DNA from: Favolaschia claudopus
Taxonomy: Eukaryota > Basidiomycota > Agaricomycetes > Agaricales > Mycenaceae
Length of the DNA: 64,000 nt
Assembly (NCBI GenBank): GCA_037176885.1
Contig: JAWWNJ010000001.1
Location: 186,001 to 250,000 of the forward strand
Direction of reading: 5' to 3'
The position numbers were made by a program, and so were the translations under genes. A model generated the notes under the pieces. That model saw nothing but the letters and a program-made list of their open reading frames with translations, was not told where the DNA came from and did no database searches. The stretch's first letter is position 1. Each line of letters starts with the position of its first letter. Below, one piece after another: positions 47,442 to 59,072 of this stretch.

Positions 47442-47810
47442 TCACCCAGCCTTCACCGTCGCCGGCACCACCACACTAATCCCACGACTCTCACTCCTCA
47501 GATTCTCCCCCAAAATTGCTTGCACATTGAACGCATAGCTCGCGTTGGTCAAGAATAAATTGAAAGTGGCGGGATCGCGATCTGGCTGGTAGGTCCAGTG
47601 GATGTCGGTTAGATGGCCGGCGCGCGCGTTGACGGGAGCGGAGATGGTGAATCCGGAGACGGAGGCTGAGAGGAGAAGGGAGGAAACGGCGAAGAGGATA
47701 CTGTAAAGCGGTGGAGAAAGTGAAGAGTGAGAATGGGAGATATTGGTTAGTGTGGTTGCGCGACGTAACGGAGAAGCAAAGGTTACGAACCTGTGGATGT
47801 TGACGAGCAT
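47442..47810 (-). CDS. Short secreted Kre9/Knh1-like domain protein, probably truncated
   Basis: MLVNIH is spliced (intron between about 47702 and 47791) to SILFAVSSLLLSASVSG, a good signal peptide. The mature part, FTISAPVNARAGHLTDIHWT then DRDPATFNLFLTNASYAF and SRGISVVVPATVKAG, matches the start of the Kre9/Knh1-like domain seen in Ser/Thr-rich wall proteins. A stop comes directly after AG, about 95 residues in, where relatives continue with a second half and a Ser-rich GPI tail. A donor (GTGAGT) overlaps the stop, so a missing downstream exon is possible. Confidence 0.55.
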   Translation of the reverse strand: MLVNIHRFVTFASPLRRATTLTNISHSHSSLSPPLYSILFAVSSLLLSASVSGFTISAPVNARAGHLTDIHWTYQPDRDPATFNLFLTNASYAFNVQAILGENLRSESRGISVVVPATVKAG

Positions 47811-50800
47811 ACCGAATCTTGAGCTAGATGCGACGTGAAAAATGCATGGCCGTTGATTTATATACTCTTCAACGCCTAGCCTCATCCGCAACAACTTCGG
47901 ATACGACCACATACCCCAAGGATGCCTTCAAGCAAGTCGAAAGAAATTCCAACAAAGTACATGAACATTGTCACGAAATGAATGGTAAACTCTGAGACTT
48001 TAGATAATCAGAAATGAGCTCAGTATAAGAAGGGATGAACCACAACCGAATTTAACATCGGAAACAGGGAGGTTCACCAGGGTTCATCCTTCCGAATACG
48101 TGCCGCACAGAGTTCTTGGCGTCCATGTGGTCTGGCAGATGCCCAGCTTCGCTCGATGGAGTGGATCCGACGAGCCGCGACACACCGGTGCTGGGGTCCA
48201 GGGTGAATAAGATAATGTAGCCAGTGAAGTTTCGGCTTCTGAAAGCGGCATGAGCTTGTATCGCGAAAGCTATCTAAAAGCAAGAAAAATGCGTGAGTTT
48301 CCCATGCAAAGAAAGAAAAGTCGAAGATACGGGCTTTTCGTTCGCATGAGCTGCGCAGACGCCCGCGCCTAGCGATTGAGTCGGAGATTGAGATTACTGC
48401 AAAAACATGCGGACAGTTCACGAAGGGAACGAGCCATGCAACTTGATGCAAGCCAATTCATGCGATGAAGAGCCAAAATCAATGAAGAATAGACGATTTT
48501 CTGTACATTGTGGCGCCGAGCGAGCGCAAGAGATTTGAGAAGGCGAAGCTCAACATCACCAAGAGAGAAATACGCGAGTGAATCGATAAACAAGTCAGAC
48601 GAAGAGGAATTTCCTGCGGAGGGTATTGGCGGAATGCATCAAAACACGGGAGTATGTGGTGTAGCAAGGAAGAAATGAAATGTCCAAACAAAAAGCGCTT
48701 CGTGAATGCATCTACATTGTCCTGCCAGCCCCACTGTTGAGTTGCTCACTCCCAGATCAAGAAATCGACACACGACTTTTGCGTCCCAGAAAGGAAATAC
48801 CATGTGGCGGTGCTGACTGGTCGTTGACTGGGAGGCGCAGAAGGAAGGAAGGTGCAGCGTCCATCGCCGGGGGAGGCAGTAGGGAGAGCGGAACCCGTAG
48901 CGGAAGGTGCGTGAAAAAAGAAAAAGCGGGACGTTGGACCGGCAACTGAAGGGCCTCCAGTGAATCCGTCTCTGACTCTCTGACGATGCGACTGCAGTAA
49001 CATGATCCAGACACGCTTCCTCGTACTCGAGAGCACGCGCAACTCGATCCCGCCGCCATACTCCCCAAGCTCCGTCACTCCACATCTTCACATAGCTGCC
49101 TCAGCTCCGTGAAAGAGATGCTCTGCATCCAAGCAACCGCTCTTTCTCCTCGAGCCTCTTACTTGTCTCGTTATCATCCACATCCCAATCTCGTCCCCAA
49201 CCGCATCTGCACCCGCACACGCTTTGACCTGCACTTCGGCATCTCATCCTACGGCGTGAAGTGCTTCGAGAATCCGTAGTGTGTCTCCGCAGGTAGATGG
49301 CATCCAGGTGAGTACGAGGAGCGATGAGTGCCGGCGGAGGGCAACCGAGAGCACATATTCGACGACGAGGACGCTACGAGGGAGGGGAGAAGCGGGATAG
49401 CGGAAGGCAGGCGCGGATGGAGTGCAGACACCTCCAGCTTGATCCTCCCTCATCATTATCGCCGACGCCGCGTCGCACGTCTATCCTGTCGATATCGGGG
49501 CTATTCATCGTGTCAGCATCGACATCGAGCAAGGCGAAGAGGAAGAATGAAATGACACACCCTTCCCGGGCCCCAGCCTCTCACCGCATCTGCCTCCGCT
49601 CGTCAGTGTGCACCAAGGACATCGTACTCCGCACGCCAAACTCCCCCTTCTCCCTCCCCGCCACCACCTGCGCCTTCATCGCAGCGAATCTCCGCAGCGG
49701 ATCTGACGGCCGACGTATGTCCCTCGCTCGCCTCACCCACGCCCCTGCTGACCCTCCCCCAATGAGAAGCGATCTCCCGCTCGTCCAAAACCACACCGTC
49801 CGAGCAGCGCTCCAAGAGCGACGGGAGAGGGGCGCACGAAGACCGAGGGTAGAAGGGTGAAGTGGGAGCTCGAAGGTGCATGCGCAGGGGCGGCGTGATA
49901 CTGTCGGGCTCGGGCGAGGTTTCGCTGCGGCGTCCGTCTGTGGGTGGTGGGAGCAAAGACCGTAGGGTCAGAGAGCGAAACGGGGAGAGCGGCAGGGAAG
50001 AAACATGGAGGCGACGAGACGATCGCTAGCGAGCAGGGCGCGGCAAAGGAGAATCGAGACGCGTGTATTAAATTATACCCATCGCGTATATACCCCCAGA
50101 CCTCGATGCAAGGGCTGGCTTGGCGGGAATCGACACAACGCGTGAAGCGCCATTGGCGTATAATGCGCAGACGGTGTGAGGTGGATAGTGTCGACGAGGG
50201 GCGGTGAGGGCGCCGATGGAACTCGTCACCGTCTTTGTCTTCGTCCATGTGATCTAACCTTGCGCGCACCCGGACGTGTCGTTGTCGATGCGCAGGATGT
50301 CGTACACACTATGCGCCGAGGGAGACGAGCTACGGCCCATATTGAGAGGACGAAGCCGTGGACGCGCAAACCGTCTCGAGGTGCTTGTCGTATGTGCGCA
50401 GCATCCTTTCGAGATGGACGCGAAGAGCCAGCGCGGATACTAGGGATCATGCCTGAGATTGGCTAATTCCTGTAGCTGCAAATTGTGAGAAAAGCCTTGG
50501 GCATAAGAGAAGGAAATGCACACAGGTCAGCACCATCCTCCCTCTTCTTCTTCAGAATCCTTCTCTCGATGACTCGGATGGATAAAATGTGATTGATGCT
50601 TCACGCAGAATTCAAAAGCCCTACAATATGATAGCCCGGTCAGGTAAAGCGGAGTAAGGAATGACGAGCATGCGTACTTTGCGGAAGAGGAAATACGATG
50701 GCGAATGAGGCCACCACTTTCTATTGTAAATCTTCCGTTTATGAGCAAAAGACCGTCCACCCGACTCTGCCTTTCCCCACTCAGTTCGACTGTCTTGATT

Positions 50801-51009
50801 AAAGCATGGCCGAACGGGGCGGTACCGCACCGCGTCCGTCCCTAGTTTCCCGAGTGCAATATAACTTTCAATAGCGCGGTGAGCATTGAATGAATCAGCA
50901 AGACGAAAAAGGTTGCGTACCTAGTATCGCGACACGCAAGCTTGATGATGCAGAAATTCGAGGACAATGAGACGACATCCGACTCAAACGTGGCAGCTGA
51001 CTTCACGAC
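47811..51009. other. Gene-poor region
   Basis: Many overlapping frames exist on both strands (longest 178 residues, Arg/Ser/Pro-rich), none with a domain or plausible exon chain. I see no transposon ends. It may hold decayed genes. Confidence 0.4.
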
Positions 51010-51290
51010 TGAATACCAGCAACGGCAGGAGCTTCAAGGACGAGGCAAAACTGGTGTCAGAAAAGTGCCAGTGCTAGGTGCAGATGTGGCTTGAAGCAAG
51101 GGCTTTCGAACCATGTCGTAGAGTGCGAGTTTCCTGATAAGAAAAGCCGGAGAGCTCAGAGGACAATGTCAAGGATACGCGGTTAAGGTCGTTGACGACG
51201 ACGCTTGACGACGTGGCAGATGCCGGGGGGCCGGCTAGAGCGATTGCCGAAATCGGATCGGAAGCCACAACAAATACCAAGCGTAAACAA
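51010..51290 (+). repeat. Diverged direct repeat, copy 2
   Basis: Same order of short matching blocks as 42840-43170 (see that entry), including GACGTGGCAGATG at about 51210 and GATTGCCGAAA at 51241. The copies lie 8.1 kb apart in direct orientation. Confidence 0.5.
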
Positions 51291-52428
51291 TATCCCACCA
51301 CTGACATGCAGCGATCCCAGAAACAAGCTATTTAAGTGAGTTATATTTCATCCTGTCTGCGATCTTGAGCCTGCTCTGAACGGGCTACTTAGTTACATAC
51401 TTACCCTGAAACCCGGCGCCTTCAGTACTGACCAAGAAAAGGCTTGAATTTCTATTCAAACGGGCAACGACGCCGGAGGTTTCTAGCGCTGCAAGTTGTG
51501 TACGTAGGCGCTATATTGCTAACCATTGATCAATATTGATTCCCTACGTCATCCTGCAACGGCCCATCGAAACACGCCCGCAACGAAACGGGTCGCTTTT
51601 CATATACTTACCATTCATAGGTCCTCAAACTATAATCAAAGGTGAGTCAGCCTCTCACACGCGCATATGGACCTGAAACTTGCCTGCCCAGCAATAAATA
51701 CAGGATTTGAGGCAAATTGAGCTCAATGATTGGCTCGCCGGAGTTTGCCGATCACTATGATGGGAAAGTTGAACAGTACTTACGTTTCGATGCGCTCCGC
51801 CTAAAACTTGCCTGAAGGTAATCAATCTATGGAAGCATGGATTTAGTCAATACAGTTACCGTTGGGTTTTCATTCGTCGATATCGTCTTTCTTGACTAAA
51901 CGGCCGTCGGCAGACTTCGTGCTCAGGAAGCTGAATTCGTGCAAGTGAAAATATTTCTGAGTACTGGTTTGACCTGCGGCACTGGATTTTAGCTTAATTA
52001 ATCTCGAATCCCAAACACAGTTCTCAGGGAATCCATTGCTGTTGCAGTCGTTGCCGCCTTTTCGCTAAAGAATTCAGAAAGTCTTTCGACCACCATCTTG
52101 AGCACCAAGATCTAGATTGTGAGATGCAAACTCGAAGTCTGATTTCGTTTCATTTCTTCTCACTTCATCAGCTATCCCCGTTCACATTCCTTCAACCACT
52201 CAGACGCGCTACGCATTCGGGCAAGTACGAGGTTTCGTTTTCGGACCCTTCTCCCGAGTCGATCGAACAAGTTTTACATATGCCCCGTTTTACTGATTTC
52301 AAACGGGATTCAAATTGATTTGGTACACAAGTAAGCATATCCTTAGAGCCTTCTGACGTGACGAGATTCCCGTCCGAGGTAAATTAATGCTCCGCAGCCT
52401 CAGCGGAAGGACTGATGCCTGGAGCACG
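51291..52428. other. Spacer without recognisable genes
   Basis: Low in long frames. Nothing is identified on either strand. Confidence 0.4.
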
Positions 52429-55128
52429 TCAAAATGCGATGCAAATGTGAAGAACTGTGCACCTACGAAGAGGGTGATTCAGAATAATATGGTGCAGTAT
52501 GTTGACCATCTCGAGCTGATGGCGCTTGAAATCGCTTGATGAAACTTCCTCTGCCATCAGTACCTCTTCGGTGGTCATTTTCAAGAGAAACGCACCGGAC
52601 GACTCGTGGTACTCTTGAAGAACATGTTTCTCCACCTCCGAGCCAACATAGTGTTCCATTGCGTTTTCGAAAGCCGGCACAAACCCTTGAGACTTGGCTG
52701 AGCCTTCGGAAAACGTTTGTTCGGCGCAGATACATATAGCTTAATCAGGGTTGATCTCTCAACTCTACCGTCGTTAAATATCAAATACCCATGATTAGTT
52801 GGAGTTTTGTCGACAATTGAACTTTTGTCGATGGATCCTGCTCCAACTTGGGGTACTTGGCTTGCATGATCTTGACGCAAAGCTCAAGATTGCTTTTCTG
52901 GAAATATTATAAAAAATGAGTTTTGATCCTCAGAGTCCAGCCTCACCCACTGCGTGTACCATAGTTTAGAGATTTTTTTTTGGTTAACTAGGAAGATCAC
53001 ATACAGTCTAGAAAGTTGTTGGACGGTACCAATCACATAGTTAATGGTTTTCGACACACCGGCTGCAAATCATTTTAGTGACAAGCTCATTCTTGAGACG
53101 CAGAGAGATCTCACATTCTGTGGTAGGATTTGTTAGGGGTGAGTGGAGCAAGTACTCGAATGTGCCCTTACCCCCTGCAAAGATAGTATCCTATTGATAC
53201 TCAGTGAAACGGCAAGGAAGGTGATACGTACATCCATCTGCAACTATTCAGCATGCAATAATACTTGAAATTCGACAATGCGTACCATCTAAAGAAAGAG
53301 ATATTCAGACGATAGTCTAGGAGAGCAAGAACGATTCGACTCACAGCGTTCTGAAATGTCCCTCGTCAGTACTGTACCTTAGTGAATCGCCACGGCCCAA
53401 TTTGCACTAACCCACTACGAGATATACGTTAACAATGATAAGAGACATCGAAGAGATTGCGCCTACTCTTATTCTCGACTACCAGATCGCGGGACGTTGG
53501 CAGCGAGCAGATACCGCAAAACGTAGATGGTACTTACAAGCTGTAGAAACGTTTACCCGCGACAAATTGGCATACGGCAAAGAATACCTGCCTCATCCTA
53601 TATCGAGAGGGGTCAAGTGGCATCGGAAAGAAGCTCTGCACTCACATACTTGGACTAGTCAGCTTGATCGAAAATATACCATAAGGCCTACTCACTATCT
53701 GCATCCCTCGTCAATACGCCTGCAGAGACATTATTGTGAAGTGATCTGAACCATTCACCTCGTTGGACTGTATGAGAATAAATCAATTACTTTAGACATT
53801 GGAGACCGTTGCAATGCGCATCCTTACTTTCTACAAGAGGTTTGTTGAGCACATTGATGGCAAACGTGAATCACCCACCCACACATGAGGGAACCAACGC
53901 AGAGTCTCCTCTACAATTTCTAGGAAGCATCAGCGATCATATAATCCAGCGAATGCCTTCAGTACTTACCAAACGCCGTGTATGAGTGCAAAGCCCTAGA
54001 AAGAAAAACGGCCACCGGTGACTCACTCCCAAAGTGAAATAGGCACGAATGACTCACTGATGTAGCGCAAAACTGACACAGAGGCGGATATTATTTTGTT
54101 GCACAGATACAAACAACAGTTGGAGAGCTTTGTCGTCGATAGTGTTGGCCGTCGTCTCGATGAGTTCGTGGCAGCCAGTTGTCTCCTTGCGCATATCTAA
54201 AAGAAATACATCTCAACAGAACTTGGGGACGAAATTGTCGGGGTACTTCTCACCGTCAAGCTGGACGTAACCAGCTGGGTGGTATTTCTTTGACTTGAGT
54301 GGCTCTAGAAAGTTAGTCTCCAGCAGATCTTTTGCTCGGCTAGCTTGAAGTTTCCGCGCATCTTTGATTGATTTCCACTTGCTCGAAGAGCGTTGAATGC
54401 TTCTGTGACGAGACCGTCGAATTTGGTGAATATTGCAACCAGGGGTACTTTGGAGTCGGTCAGACGATTGTGAAATACTCATGCAACAAATAGGTTTCCT
54501 TTGCGAGCGATGTCGTTCTCGAAGAATTCTTCGTCTGCTGCTAAAAGTGGCCTGCTTGTCTCGGTTGGAAGGCAATACCTGACACAATAATAAAGGTTGT
54601 ATAAATTTATTGAAAGAAGAAATTAACCAACCAAATTGCGTGGAGCTGCTCAGCCAAAGTAGTTTCCTCAGCACGTTCCGTGATAAACGACTTGACTCGG
54701 TGAATTTCTTCCTCAGATCCGGATTCGAATCCGCGCGAGTCATGAAAAATGAACTGCGGATTGCTTTTGAAAATTAATTGATTCCTAATGTTGTGCAGCC
54801 CTCGCTGTATTGATCTTGAAGTGACAATAAGTCATACAAATGAAGCTATACCTCTGCCGATTCCTGCACAATCGACGGGTCGATCTACGCGGATTCAATG
54901 ACAGAGTCTCTCCCCTTCAAGTACCCGACTACGTGCCTTTTCACCCTCTGGATCGAAGATCTCTGGGTCGTCGATGGAGTTGCAGACCTTCTTGAGGATA
55001 GTCGTCTTCCCAGCATTTGCCCTTCCAAGGATGAGGATACGGAAGTGCGATAATTTGCTGCGTATGTCGAGGACAGCGTCCATATGTACGGAGGAAGGTG
55101 GGTTGGGTCGACGGGGGAGGCATTTCAC
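52429..55128 (-). CDS. P-loop GTPase-like protein, probably decaying
   Basis: The N-terminus reads LSHFRILILGRANAGKTTIL (Walker A GRANAGKT) then DDPEIFDPEGEK. A 52-base GC-AG intron (54885-54936) leads to IDPSIVQESAE. Later exons give GFESGSEEEIHRVKSFITER, EETTLAEQLHAIW, SKVPLVAIFTKFDGLVTEAF (G4-like TKFD), then FLEPLKSKKYHPAGYVQLDG after an apparent one-base loss near 54384. CHELIETTANTIDDKALQLL and FVSVQQNNIRLC follow. This is the expanded mushroom family of GRANAGKT GTPases. The 3' exons (52429-54050), including FENAMEHYVGSEVEKHVLQ, are tentative. The frameshift and the odd donor suggest decay or sequence error. Confidence 0.6.
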
Positions 55129-55217
55129 AACTTATAGACGGTCAAAATGACCGAAAACGTGCGGCGCCAGAGTCCCGAGACAGAGAACGCCGCTGCGCTC
55201 CCAGGCTCGCTCTGATA

Positions 55218-55462
55218 CTGTAGTATTTCGACCAAGTGTTCACTGGGTGTCACCTGTCACCTACAATGTTCACTGGATAAGGTGTTCAGAGCACAGCAAA
55301 TTACCCTATATGGTAGGCCGGCGAATGCCGGCCCGGAAATTTTTGACGTTTTTCGTCCATTTTTGGCGAAAAAACCCCAGTGTCACCGTCACCACAACCA
55401 AAAGTGTTCAGTTCACAGGTCCCTGTCACCCGTCACCTGAACACTTGGTCGTAATACTACAG
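55218..55462. mobile_element. 245-bp Tc1/mariner-type MITE
   Basis: The ends are inverted repeats: CTGTAGTATT, one mismatch, CGACCAAGTGTTCA inward from each side. TA dinucleotides flank it at 55216-55217 and 55463-55464. Repeated TGTCACC motifs and a small GCCGGC-GAAT-GCCGGC hairpin lie inside. No coding frame. Confidence 0.82.
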
Positions 55463-55640
55463 TAGTCTTTGGGCGCTTGATAAGAGCGAGTTCACATGGT
55501 GCTTCTCGTCAGAGCTTGAGCTTCGACCGACAGGGAGAATGCACTGCTTTACTTAGCACTTTCTACGCCGCTCGAGGAAAACAGCGGTAAAACACACATT
55601 GCGTGCGTGGTGGCTGGTGGTTGCTTTCAAGAGGTCAGGC

Positions 55641-56216
55641 TAGTGCCGGGTTAGAAATGATTGTGTAATTTACAGTACAAAAATTACACGTAAATTACGG
55701 CGTAAATTACATTCTTTACAGGGGACCCTCAGATTTGGGCGTAAAGAATGGTAATTTTTGCCTGGAAGAGCTGGCATACAGGGCCATGTTCCAGAGCATT
55801 TACAAAGCATTCAAACCATTTTTTTTTCTAAGAAATGCGAACAAGCATTTTCGGCCCTATGTGAGTTGTCATTGCCGTCATCTGATCTCCGATCATGTGT
55901 CAGCCCTTGACAGACTTGCTCACCTTTCCAACTCAGAACTTGGTGAAAACCATGCCGGGGATTCTAAACTTTCCCTGGCAAGCACTGCACACCAACCATT
56001 CAATTTTCCGAGCGGGCGGCCCAAAATCCTGCAAATTTTACCAAAGATTACATTTTTTACAAACTTTACATGGTGTTTTTTACGGTAAATAATGTAAAAA
56101 ATTTCGGGCCTGCGGCGCTGTAAATTACGGTAAATTACACTGTAATTTATGGGGTCTCCACCCCCCTTGTAATTTACAAAGTTTACGGACCCCAAATCAT
56201 TTCTGACCCAGGCCTA
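55641..56216. mobile_element. 576-bp hAT-type MITE
   Basis: An exact 8-base duplication GGTCAGGC flanks it (55633-55640 and 56217-56224). The terminal repeats begin TAG and share GCC-GGGT-AGAAATGATT with few mismatches; TAG-type ends are usual in hAT elements. Near both ends lie at least six copies of GTAAATTAC in either orientation, likely subterminal transposase sites. There is no transposase frame. Confidence 0.85.
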
Positions 56217-56558
56217 GGTCAGGCATCATGTTGGCATGCCGACCACCACCTGATTTTGATTTCCGCAATGTCCGAGCCCTTTTCTCCTTGTCTCTTTCTC
56301 AATGCAATATGTACAGACCATTTGAGGTGGCTCCACCGGTCGCATGACCTCCAGCTCGCTTTCGAAGTGCTGGTCCTCGATGCCGAGCGCTTGAGGGACG
56401 AGGAGTGGGAAATTTCATCCGAGACTCAACCGAGACTATTACTGTATGACAGTGTATGTGCTCTGACACTGACATACCAGGTCCGCGATAACTAGGTTAG
56501 AACTAGCATATCCTCAGCCCTCAGCAATCACCCACTCTTCTTACAGCGATAACGAACA

Positions 56559-58580
56559 ATGGCGAGCGGCGGTACATTACCTCTCGAAACCGACAAAATA
56601 TTGGCCAAATGTCCCAAGTACGAGTCAGTTCCTGCATTAATCTGATTTAACGCGCAGATTCCTCAGATTGCGAGTCCTTGTAGTCGGAAAGGTGGGATTT
56701 TCCGTACTCTCGATATCTAACTTTCTATTCCGACGGCTCTCCCGTGGTCTAGTCTGGCACAGGAAAATCCTCGCTCATCAATCACGTCTTTGGGATCAAG
56801 CAGCAAGTAAGCGTGTCTGCCTTGAACCTTCCCGAAAGATTTATTTCTTACTTCGATCTTTGCAGGTAGTTTCCCACCAGGCTCGGGGCGTTTGTAACAT
56901 CAACGATGAGATTACATCTCCCGATAATTCGCGTCTGATTCTACACGACTCGATGGGATTCGAGCCCGGGCAAGCCACGAATCTCCAGAATGCGATCGAC
57001 TTCCTGAAGGCCCGAAGTGCGGAAAATGTCGCGATCCAGGATCAAGTCCATGTTGTTTGGTAATTACCATTCCTTTACGATCATTGTTTTCCAAGAATCT
57101 TTTGTAGGCTCTGCATCAAAATTCCGCATGCAGGAGGCCGCGTACTCGAAACGGGAGACGAAAGATTCATTGAATTCGCATTGGATAAGAAAGGTACGTA
57201 TCTATCGCGAATGTAAGCTACGAGATTGTGTACAGCTAAGATTCGACAGTCCCGCTCATCATCGTATTCACTCAATTCGACAAACTAAAGAGTCTCGTTG
57301 AACAAGAGCTTACCGACGAGGAGATGGACTCGGACGAATGCGACGACATTGTTACCCAACGAAGTGCCACGAAATTTGTAGAGATTTGCCTTCGTCCTCT
57401 AGAGCGATTTGATTCCGTTCGGTATGCTCAAACATCTGGTAAGCATAGGCACATTCAATTGATTCGAAGGGGACGACTGAACCTGTCCGGAAATATTCAG
57501 GACTGACTGAAGGCATGGATGCCGATCGGGCAGCTTTGAAATTGTTGGTCGAAGCTACGCAAGACATGGTCAAAGAAAATGTCTGGTACGTTACCGCCGT
57601 GGCGCAGAGGACGAGTGCTCGCGTCAAGATCGACGGCTCCATTAAGTATGTTGTGAATTGAATGCTCCGCATCGAAAATAATCAGATCTCTACTGTGAGG
57701 ATCGGAATGCAAGGTCAATTCAGTATTCTAATTGTGCTCTACGCATCTGATTCCAATTCTCTAGGATACTGGCTCGGTCTCGCGTCAACTACGAAGCTGT
57801 TTGGCTCCACGTTGCAAACATGTCTCAAGACCATTCATTTCGAAATCACTGCAAGTTGGAATTTCAACGATCCGGACGAGGTACGAGCACCATCCGAGAA
57901 TTCTTGCTTCAAGAATTCTTTCGTTTTTGAACACATCTCATTTGTTACAACGCTCAGCTTCTCACCAACGGAACCTTCGAACAGAGACTGTACTCGCTCA
58001 TCCAGTTCATCGTTCCAGAAGATAAGGAAATACGATCCTGGTTGTGAGAAAAATTGCGAATCTTTGAGCTACCTCTTGACCCATTAACGCTATTCTAGTG
58101 ACAATGTCGATCCTTTTCAAACCCTTATGGGCATCGGCACCGCTATCACAGCTGCAGCCGCGCCAGCGTTGGCCGCCATCGGTCTCTCAACGATGTTCAT
58201 CCAGTGGATCGGGGATATTTACAAGAAAACGTATGTTTCATTGATTATATTATCTTCACTGGTATTCACCGTCACTCTCATGCTCCTTGAACCGGCTGCC
58301 TCACAGCCCAGAGGCCCTCCGCTGTCTCATGGCCTACATGTGCGACCTCACGCTCATCATGGACCACCTCTTCCTCAAAACACTGAATCTCCCCCCACCG
58401 CGCCGCCTCACCCAAGAGGATATTGATTCTGCTGTTGAGAGTTATAAGAATTCAAGCGCAGCGACGGTGCATAAGGAGGTGAGGATGTATGCGAATCAGA
58501 CGACGATTGCGCAGATTGTTCGGTCGAATATTGCGGAAGAGAAGGTGAAGGAGCTCATCAATTTGCACTGTTCGAAATAG
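56559..58580 (+). CDS. P-loop GTPase with hydrophobic C-terminal segment
   Basis: MASGGTLPLETDKILAKCP leads by splicing to RLRVLVVGK|SGTGKSSLINHVFG (Walker A GKSGTGKS built across an intron). VVSHQARGVCNINDEITSPD and LILHDSMGFEPG (DxxG) follow, then QVHVVWLCIKIPHAGG and VPLIIVFTQFDKL (G4-like TQFD). The second half has NVWYVTAVAQRTSARVKIDG, a hydrophobic stretch GIGTAITAAAAPALAAIGLS that may touch a membrane, and ends AEEKVKELINLHCSK. About ten introns, no break. It belongs to a large mushroom family of GTP-binding proteins of unknown role. It is divergent from a related, damaged copy at 52.4-55.1 kb, with two MITEs between them. Confidence 0.83.
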
Positions 58581-59072
58581 GCGTTGCTTCTTGTTATTAG
58601 CCCAGAATATTTTTCAATGGTAGTTGGCTCAGCGCAATGTTTCACCGCTCGCGATCTCTGCTTGTGTCAGGAAAGAGTGGCAGCTGACGCGTCTGGGCTA
58701 AGGAGGCGCGGATTGGCCCCGGTCCGCTGCATGATCCTTTGATCCAATTTGACAACCCACTGTGCCGTCGGCCCCTGTCGCAACTCGATTCAAAGTAGCT
58801 ATAGTACTGTACTACATACTTTGCATGTTATACACGGTGCTCGTGGAGCGGACGAGAGTCTTGATTCAAACTGATATTGCAGTTGAGCGAAAACGTAATA
58901 TCACCACAGCACCAAACCACCAAAATAAATGATATTCTACGGGCCTTTGATTACTTGGCAAATAAAATAGGAAGAAAATAAACGAGCGGCAAGTCAAAGG
59001 AAAGCAAAAAAGAACCAAGTAGTCTCATCTTCGACGTGCAATCAACACTTTCCCCTCCTCATCACTTCAAGC
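58581..59072. other. Convergent spacer
   Basis: This 492-base spacer lies between two convergent stop codons and is A-rich at 58960-59015. No gene is visible. Confidence 0.5.

Noticed and set aside
49324..49860. 178-residue plus-strand frame as a gene
   Set aside because: Arg/Ser/Pro-rich with an equally long antisense frame. This looks like chance in GC-rich DNA.
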